In this document: positions 57,867 through 64,000 of the stretch, piece after piece
Position numbering within the stretch: position 1 is the first letter of the stretch
Layout: every line of letters begins with the position of its first letter
NCBI RefSeq assembly: GCF_007744075.1
Contig: NZ_CP036266.1
Coordinates: 4,201,748-4,265,747, forward strand
Direction of reading: 5' to 3'
DNA length: 64,000 nucleotides
Origin: Gimesia chilikensis
GTDB taxonomy: Bacteria > Planctomycetota > Planctomycetia > Planctomycetales > Planctomycetaceae
Position numbers and translations under genes: made by a program
The notes under the pieces: generated by a model
Database searches by the model: none
What the model was told of the DNA's origin: nothing
The model's input: only the letters and a program-made list of their open reading frames with translations

Positions 57867-58622
57867 ATGCTGCGTGTTCTCCGAGATTTCGTCTGGTGCC
57901 TGCTGTTCCTGGGTCTGGTTACTCAACAGAGTCCGTCAGTGCAGGCAGCCGAGTGGGGAAGTCTATCAGGCAAGTTTGTCTATACCGGCCCTCCTCTGAA
58001 ACAACAAAAGACCCCGTTCCCGGAGCCTCCGTCACTGGTCGTCGGACCACAGGGAGGCATCAAGAATATCTTTGTGTATTTAAAGGAAGGGAATTTCAAA
58101 CCGGAACGGATTCACCCTGACTTTCGAAAACTGCCGAATCTGGTGGTGATTGAACATCGAAACCAGCGTTTCGAACCGCATGCTACCGCCCTGTGGCAAC
58201 CACATCAGAAGCTGGTAATCTCCAATCAATCACCCCGCGTGCACGTAACGCAATTATTTCCACTCAAAAATCAGCGTCCGGATCTCTCTGCCATTGGTCC
58301 GGGGCGTAAAGAAACCATTCCGTTTGAATACCCGGAACTACTTCCCATCCAAATCAAATGTGATATTCACCCCTTTGAAACCGGTTACCTGCTGGTTTTA
58401 GACCATCCGTACGTGTCTATCTCCGATGAAACGGGGGCATTTCAGATTAAGAATCTGCCTGTCGGGGAATGGGAGTTTCGCGTCTGGCACGAGCAGGCTG
58501 GATATCTGGCAGCTCGAGAGGAATGGCAGAAGGGTCGGATCAAGATCCAGATTAAGCCGGGCGAGAATGACCTGGGAGAGATCAAGGTTTCTCCCGAGAT
58601 GCTTGAGTCCGGTAAACGCTGA
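57867..58622 (+). CDS. Secreted cupredoxin-like / carboxypeptidase-regulatory-like protein
   Basis: 251 residues from the ATG at 57867 (the frame is open from 57813). The signal peptide ends SVQA-AEWG. The mature part has SLSGKFVYTGPPL at its start, then GGIKNIFVYLKEG, FEPHATALW and a C-D-I-H-P-F-E stretch followed by ISDETGAFQIKNLPVGEWEFRVWHE. The C-x-x-H spacing resembles the copper ligand loop of cupredoxin-fold planctomycete proteins, but the expected methionine is replaced by Phe-Glu. The last segment resembles a carboxypeptidase regulatory-like (transthyretin fold) domain. It is paralogous to the N-terminal half of the next product. Function is unknown. Confidence 0.72.
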   Translation: MLRVLRDFVWCLLFLGLVTQQSPSVQAAEWGSLSGKFVYTGPPLKQQKTPFPEPPSLVVGPQGGIKNIFVYLKEGNFKPERIHPDFRKLPNLVVIEHRNQRFEPHATALWQPHQKLVISNQSPRVHVTQLFPLKNQRPDLSAIGPGRKETIPFEYPELLPIQIKCDIHPFETGYLLVLDHPYVSISDETGAFQIKNLPVGEWEFRVWHEQAGYLAAREEWQKGRIKIQIKPGENDLGEIKVSPEMLESGKR

Positions 58623-58659
58623 TCAAACAAGCGTGTCTCTTAACCAGAGTTTTTCCAGA

Positions 58660-60183
58660 ATGAGCGAAAAGTCACCAGCCATGCGAACTACTATCTACCT
58701 GAATTTAATGGCCTGTTTATGGTTCGTCTGCTCCATCGGTTCGGCCACGCAGGTACAGGCGGCCGAGTGGGGAACGTTGGCCGGGAAGATCATCTATACT
58801 GGCAAACCTGTCAAACCGGCCCAGTTGGAGATCACCAAGGATCGTGAAGTGTGTTGCCGGGACAAGGCGGTGCACCTGGACGATTCGTTTCTAGTCGGTA
58901 AGCAGGGAGGCTTGAAAAACGTGTTCGTTTATCTGCAGAAGACAGACTTCGACCAGGCGCTGGTGCATCCCATGTATCGAAAACTGCCGAGTACGGTTGA
59001 TTTATCTGTAAAGTCCTGCACGTTTCATCCACATGCAACCGGTGTCTGGTATCGACTTCAGAACGTCTCTGTAGAAAATCAGGATCCGATCGCCCACAAC
59101 ACTCATTTTTTTTACTTCAGGAATACGCCGACATCCTTTATAGCTTCCCCACTCGGCTTGAAAAAGCCCCTTGAATTCGACACAGCAGAACCGTTGCCGA
59201 CGTTAGTCACTTGTGATATTCACCCCTGGGAAAAGGCTTACGTCCTGATACAGGATCACCCTTACTTTGCCATCACCGATGAAACTGGTGCCTTCGAGAT
59301 CAAAAACATTCCGGTTGGTAAATGGAAGTTCCAGTTCTGGCACGAAGAGGGGGGCTATATTGTCCATGAGGGAAAGCCCAGGCGTGGCGGAAAGACGCTG
59401 CAGATTAAGCCTGGCAATAATGATCTGGGGGTGATTGAAGTGCCTCCCGAGGAGTTCGATCGCAGAGTGGCTGCCCCAGAACTCCCTGCCGCAGGAGTGG
59501 TCCTCACGTTTGACGACCGGAATATGAATCAGTGGGTCAAACAGATTCCGTTGTTCCAGAAGTACAATGCGCAGGTGACCTTCTTTGTCGATCACTTTCA
59601 TACTTTAACGCCGCAACAGATTGATGCGTTGAAACAGCTCAAAGCGGCTGGACATGCGATTGGCTGTCACGGGGCCAGGCATCGCAAGGCGGTCGACTAT
59701 GTGCGTGCGCATGGAATGGAGCGATATCTCGAAGATGAAATTGATCCGGCGGTGAAACGGATGACCGACGCCGGCTTTCCGCCGACCTGCTTTGCTTATC
59801 CAAGCAGTTCGCGGAATGCCGAGATTGACCAGGCTCTGCTGAAAACGTTTCGTCATTTGCGGGGCGGGACCGGGTTACCTGCGGGGCAGCGGATGCGGGA
59901 TCTGAAATCGATTAATGTGCCGGTTGATCAGATTGCCGACCGCGGATGTCTGATCGGTACGGGCATCGATTACGCGGGAACGGAGAAGCGGCCCGATTAC
60001 CTGCTGGAGATCAAAGACGCGATGGATCATGCGCAGCAGCGGGGTGAGATTGTTGTCTTTTACGCGCACAACATCAGTGACAAGGGGCCCGGGCATCATC
60101 TGCAACCACGGGTGCTGGAGGCGATTCTGGCACATGCGCAGCAGATCGGTTTGGCGACGCTGACTTATGATGATCTGCCTTGA
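58660..60183 (+). CDS. Secreted cupredoxin-like domain fused to a NodB-type polysaccharide deacetylase
   Basis: 507 residues from the ATG at 58660 (58681 also possible; the frame is open further upstream but overlaps the preceding gene). The signal peptide ends QVQA-AEWG. Residues 36-265 repeat the preceding protein (CDIHPWE at 185-191, ITDETGAFEIKNIPVGKWKFQFWHE). Residues about 278-505 are a NodB-like domain: LTFDDRNM (283-286 T-F-D-D), H337 and H341 in CHGARH, and FAYPSSSRNAE. The glycine of TFDDG is replaced by Arg. It probably deacetylates a glycan outside the cytoplasm, with the N-terminal module as a binding domain. The gene follows its paralogue after 37 bp. Confidence 0.83.
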   Translation: MSEKSPAMRTTIYLNLMACLWFVCSIGSATQVQAAEWGTLAGKIIYTGKPVKPAQLEITKDREVCCRDKAVHLDDSFLVGKQGGLKNVFVYLQKTDFDQALVHPMYRKLPSTVDLSVKSCTFHPHATGVWYRLQNVSVENQDPIAHNTHFFYFRNTPTSFIASPLGLKKPLEFDTAEPLPTLVTCDIHPWEKAYVLIQDHPYFAITDETGAFEIKNIPVGKWKFQFWHEEGGYIVHEGKPRRGGKTLQIKPGNNDLGVIEVPPEEFDRRVAAPELPAAGVVLTFDDRNMNQWVKQIPLFQKYNAQVTFFVDHFHTLTPQQIDALKQLKAAGHAIGCHGARHRKAVDYVRAHGMERYLEDEIDPAVKRMTDAGFPPTCFAYPSSSRNAEIDQALLKTFRHLRGGTGLPAGQRMRDLKSINVPVDQIADRGCLIGTGIDYAGTEKRPDYLLEIKDAMDHAQQRGEIVVFYAHNISDKGPGHHLQPRVLEAILAHAQQIGLATLTYDDLP

Positions 60184-60250
60184 GGTTGGTGATCGCAGTT
60201 GAATGGATTTGAGCTCAGCAGGTGAGGTTTGTCTCTCGTCCAGCGCACGC

Positions 60251-60306
60251 TTGCTCTGAGACCTCTTGTTGTCTTTGACAACCTCGAATTTCATTCGAGG
60301 CCACCC
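60251..60306. repeat. Dispersed double-hairpin repeat, copy A
   Basis: A TTGCTCTGAGACCTC-like lead is followed by hairpin 1 (GTTGTC-TTT-GACAAC, 60268-60282), hairpin 2 (CCTCGAAT-TTC-ATTCGAGG, 60282-60300) and CCACCC. It aligns end to end with copies B and C. Confidence 0.7.
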
Positions 60307-60479
60307 TGATGTTTTTCTTTTACTGGTGGGGGAATATGCGCTGGTTATTCTTGCCCTGGCTCTGGGTGTGCCGATCTGTATGATTTTCTGGATTTTGGAC
60401 GGCTGCTGATCGGTGCTGCAGATAGCTCTGTAATTGATACAGACCACAGGCTGTTTTAGTGGCTGGCGTTTCAACTGGC

Positions 60480-60501
60480 GGGAGGACACATGGGTCCTCC
60501 C
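60480..60501. repeat. Perfect 8-bp inverted repeat
   Basis: GGGAGGAC pairs with GTCCTCCC around a six-base loop (ACATGG). No T run follows, so it is not a typical terminator. It may be another dispersed palindromic element. Confidence 0.5.
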
Positions 60502-60612
60502 CTACAACTCTTTTTATCTCCAGACAGTTGAGGAGCTCGTGATGGATTTGGTGCCCGCGATTTTGATTGATGGCTTTGATTTTGCTGAACGGCGTCGGGG
60601 AGTCAAGACAGA

Positions 60613-60697
60613 ATTTTGTCCCAATGTGGCCGGATTTTGTCCTGGAGTGACCGGAAATTTGTCCTGGTATGGCCGGTTTCTGTCCTGATGTGCCCTG
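60613..60697. repeat. Short tandem repeat, four units of 21-22 bp
   Basis: Four imperfect units of the form ATTTTGTCC-x5-TG-x-CCGG start near 60613, 60634, 60656 and 60677. The last unit is the most diverged. It does not encode a plausible protein. Confidence 0.65.
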
Positions 60698-60946
60698 TGT
60701 CAAACGTGGATTCAAGTAACAGCTGCGGGATGTTTCCGTGAACAGGAAGTGAAAATCGATGGTTTTTCAGGTGGATGTGGGGCACTGGTGCGTTTTGTTT
60801 GCTGGTGTCGCTTTCCCGTCTCGCGCGCGCGAGCCAGATTGGGAACAGGATACGGGGAAGCAGGAGCCGATCAAGGTGAGTTTATTCAGTTGTTGGTGGG
60901 GGAAGTTCAGTATGGGGTTGAGAGTTTTCTGAGGCAGTTCGGATTG

Positions 60947-61003
60947 TTGCTCTGTCAGTTTCCTGCTCGCGTTGCTCGCCCCGAATTACATTCGGGGTTA
61001 CCC
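60947..61003. repeat. Dispersed double-hairpin repeat, copy B
   Basis: It has the same TTGCTCTG lead as copy A. Hairpin 2 is CCCCGAAT-TAC-ATTCGGGG (60979-60997), followed by TTACCC. The hairpin 1 position (GCTCGCGTTGCTCGC) is not self-complementary, so this copy seems decayed there. Confidence 0.6.
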
Positions 61004-61057
61004 AATGGAGGTGGTGATTGATGAAAGGAGTTGGAAAGTTGAATGTGGATTGTCTGT

Positions 61058-61113
61058 TTGCACTGAAACCTCCTGTTGCCTGCGGCAATCCCGGATTTTA
61101 TCCGGGACCACCC
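61058..61113. repeat. Dispersed double-hairpin repeat, copy C
   Basis: Hairpin 1 is TTGCC-TGC-GGCAA (61076-61088) and hairpin 2 is TCCCGGAT-TTT-ATCCGGGA (61089-61107), followed by CCACCC. Both stems differ from copy A by compensatory base pairs. Confidence 0.7.
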
Positions 61114-61244
61114 GGTGGATCGTGGAATGGGGTCTGTTCCTGTTCGCAACAGCGAAGTCTTGCTCAAGTACCGGTGGCTAGTGCCATTCCGCTCAGGAGA
61201 AAGAGCGCTTGATGACTTACTGTGTTTTAGGATTATTGAATTCC

Positions 61245-62840
<1,596 letters not shown>

Positions 62841-63062
62841 GGCGGCATTACTTCTGTTAAAGGAGATAAATCGATCGGATTCAGGTTTTATTGTAAGGAT
62901 CGACGAAAGCAGACTCAACCAGAGATTCAGAGTGTCAGGAAGCCTTCACAAGAAATGCGGGAACCGACGGGTTCCGAATTGATCTGGGTTCTACCACCGG
63001 GTACATTTAATAAACCCCATTGCCGAATTCCTTTCTTTCCAGAGCAGCACGGGAACCAGTAA

Positions 63063-64000
63063 ATGTCAGCTTCAAATCAGACGCGTCGCGACTTTCTTAA
63101 AACCACCGCAGCCGGAACAACGGCTGCTTTGTTCGGAGCCCCAGCGATTCACGCCGATTCCAAAACGGATTCGCGGATCGTACTTGGTACGGGCGATTAC
63201 CAATATGAGGTGACCCACGACTGGGCCAGGCTCCCTTCGAAATTCACCTGGCAGACCACACATAACGTGGCCATCGATAAGGACGGCTTCGTCTACGTGA
63301 TCCATGAAGGACGGGCGGACCAGAAAGATCATCCTTCCATCTTCGTGTTTGACCCCAAGGGGAAATTTGTGCGTGCCTTCGGCAACCAGTTCCAGGGGGG
63401 CGGGCATGGACTGGAAGTCCGCCAGGAGGGGAAGGAACAGTTTCTGTACGTGACCGGGTATCAACATCTGAAAACTTTTGCCAAGCTCGATCTCAAAGGA
63501 GAAACGGTCTGGCAGAAATACGCACCGATGGTGTCGGGGTTTTATGCTTCCGGGGAAGCAACGCGTCCTGAGAAGGTCTGGGGCCGGGACCGATTCCTGC
63601 CGACCAACTTTGCCTTCCATCCGGACGGGGGCTTCTTCCTGGCCGACGGTTACGGGGCGTACCAGATTCATCGCTTCAGTAAAGACGATAAATGGCTGTC
63701 CGCATTTGGGGGACAGGGGAAAGAGGACGGAAAGTTCAATCTGCCCCACGGTCTTTGGATCGACGATCGGCCGGGCCGCGAGGCTTCCGTGGTCGTTGCG
63801 GATCGGGCGAATGCTCGTCTGCAATGGTTCACGCTGGATGGCAAGCACCTGGAAACGATGACCGGCTTCATTCTGCCTGCGAATCTCGATACTTATAAAG
63901 ATCTGCTGCTGGTTCCTGACCTGGCGTCGCGCATTACATTGCTGGACGGTAAGAACAAGGTGATCACACACCTGGGACAGGATCCGGACTGGGCCAAAGC
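63063..64000 (+). CDS. Tat-exported NHL-type propeller protein, C-terminus cut by window edge
   Basis: The frame runs open from the ATG at 63063 to the right edge, at least 312 residues. The N-terminus SNQTRRDFLKTTAAGTTAALFGAPAIHA is a twin-arginine signal. The mature part shows NHL/6-bladed propeller blades: THNVAIDKDGFVYVIHEG, SIFVFDPKGKFVRAFGNQF, FAFHPDGGFFLADGYGAYQIHRFSKDDKWLSAFGGQGKEDGKFNLPHGLWID and VVADRANARLQWFTLDGKHLE. NHL proteins are commonly binding or scaffold domains, and no catalytic site is evident. It is divergent from the sulfatase with 222 bp between starts, so the two could share regulation. Confidence 0.87.
   Translation, partial: MSASNQTRRDFLKTTAAGTTAALFGAPAIHADSKTDSRIVLGTGDYQYEVTHDWARLPSKFTWQTTHNVAIDKDGFVYVIHEGRADQKDHPSIFVFDPKGKFVRAFGNQFQGGGHGLEVRQEGKEQFLYVTGYQHLKTFAKLDLKGETVWQKYAPMVSGFYASGEATRPEKVWGRDRFLPTNFAFHPDGGFFLADGYGAYQIHRFSKDDKWLSAFGGQGKEDGKFNLPHGLWIDDRPGREASVVVADRANARLQWFTLDGKHLETMTGFILPANLDTYKDLLLVPDLASRITLLDGKNKVITHLGQDPDWAK

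Larger units (their letters stand above)
60184..61244. other. Repeat-rich noncoding region
   Basis: About 1.06 kb with no supportable gene. It holds three copies of a 56-57 nt double-hairpin element, a perfect eight-base-pair hairpin and a short tandem repeat, listed separately. Small open frames here are built from the repeats. Confidence 0.7.

Noticed and set aside
57672-57926. 85-residue N-terminal extension of the ECF sigma factor
   Set aside because: The extension is not sigma-like and overlaps the start region of the divergent secreted protein gene. The ATG at 57671 gives a normal-length sigma factor.
58426-58659. 78-residue upstream extension of the cupredoxin-deacetylase gene
   Set aside because: It overlaps the preceding gene, reads as low-quality Arg/Ser-rich sequence, and would bury the signal peptide that follows the ATG at 58660.
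60613-60697. Possible CRISPR array
   Set aside because: The units abut directly without spacers, are imperfect, and there are no cas genes.
60603-60785. Small open frame on the minus strand containing repeated SGH/TGH-R-T-K strings
   Set aside because: Its sequence is just the translation of the 21-22 bp tandem repeat. There is no ribosome site or domain.

Overview
The window looks like chromosomal DNA of a planctomycete. A marine Gimesia/Planctomyces-type organism is my inference, not a measured assignment. The signs are secreted sulfatases (one fused to a DUF1080 domain), three DUF1559-type proteins, a LEPR-XLL giant repeat protein, a very large serine/threonine kinase next to a planctomycete-type ECF sigma factor, Tat-exported beta-propeller proteins and frequent weak Shine-Dalgarno sequences. 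No insertion sequence, phage gene, CRISPR array or rRNA was seen. One tRNA gene (Leu, CAA) is present.

Positions 1-19400 are mostly housekeeping and catabolic genes in short units: a Kelch-like secreted protein cut by the left edge, methionine aminopeptidase, an RlmB-type rRNA methyltransferase, an RND pump with its adaptor, a CorA-like membrane protein, an FAD monooxygenase, an M81 (MlrC) peptidase, a SUI1-like factor downstream of the ABC-F protein Uup, a GlsB/YeaQ membrane protein, a sialidase-fold protein followed by a sulfatase-DUF1080 fusion, and a second ABC-F ATPase.

Positions 19636-34318 form a one-direction exopolysaccharide locus: Wzy/ligase-type polymerase, Wzx-type flippase, two FemAB/GNAT-like proteins, five glycosyltransferase-like proteins, a NodB deacetylase, a hexapeptide acetyltransferase, and a conserved-looking protein of unknown function with deacetylase-like sequence. 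No Wza/Wzc export genes, exosortase or priming transferase are visible here.

Positions 34901-38077 hold a soluble histidine kinase, tRNA-Leu with a terminator, an isoprenylcysteine methyltransferase-like membrane protein and a Tat-exported lactonase-fold propeller. Positions 38425-41988 hold three tandem DUF1559 paralogues that show domain shuffling. Positions 42249-52091 are one gene for a protein of about 3280 residues. It has a LEPR-XLL-type N-terminus, 14+7 FG-GAP repeats (three 7-bladed propellers by count), 14 Calx-beta domains (12 in direct tandem), a cohesin-like region, a dockerin-like pair of Ca-binding loops and a C-terminal metzincin protease motif.

Positions 52112-57671 (minus strand) read as a regulatory unit: ECF sigma factor, polytopic kinase of 1474 residues with a duplicated C-terminal domain, and a translationally coupled small secreted protein. 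Two paralogous cupredoxin-like secreted proteins are divergent from the sigma gene, and the second is fused to a NodB deacetylase. Then comes about 1 kb of noncoding DNA carrying three copies of a 56-57 nt covarying double-hairpin repeat, a 21-22 bp tandem repeat and another hairpin. The window ends with a second sulfatase and a divergent, edge-truncated Tat-exported NHL-type propeller protein.
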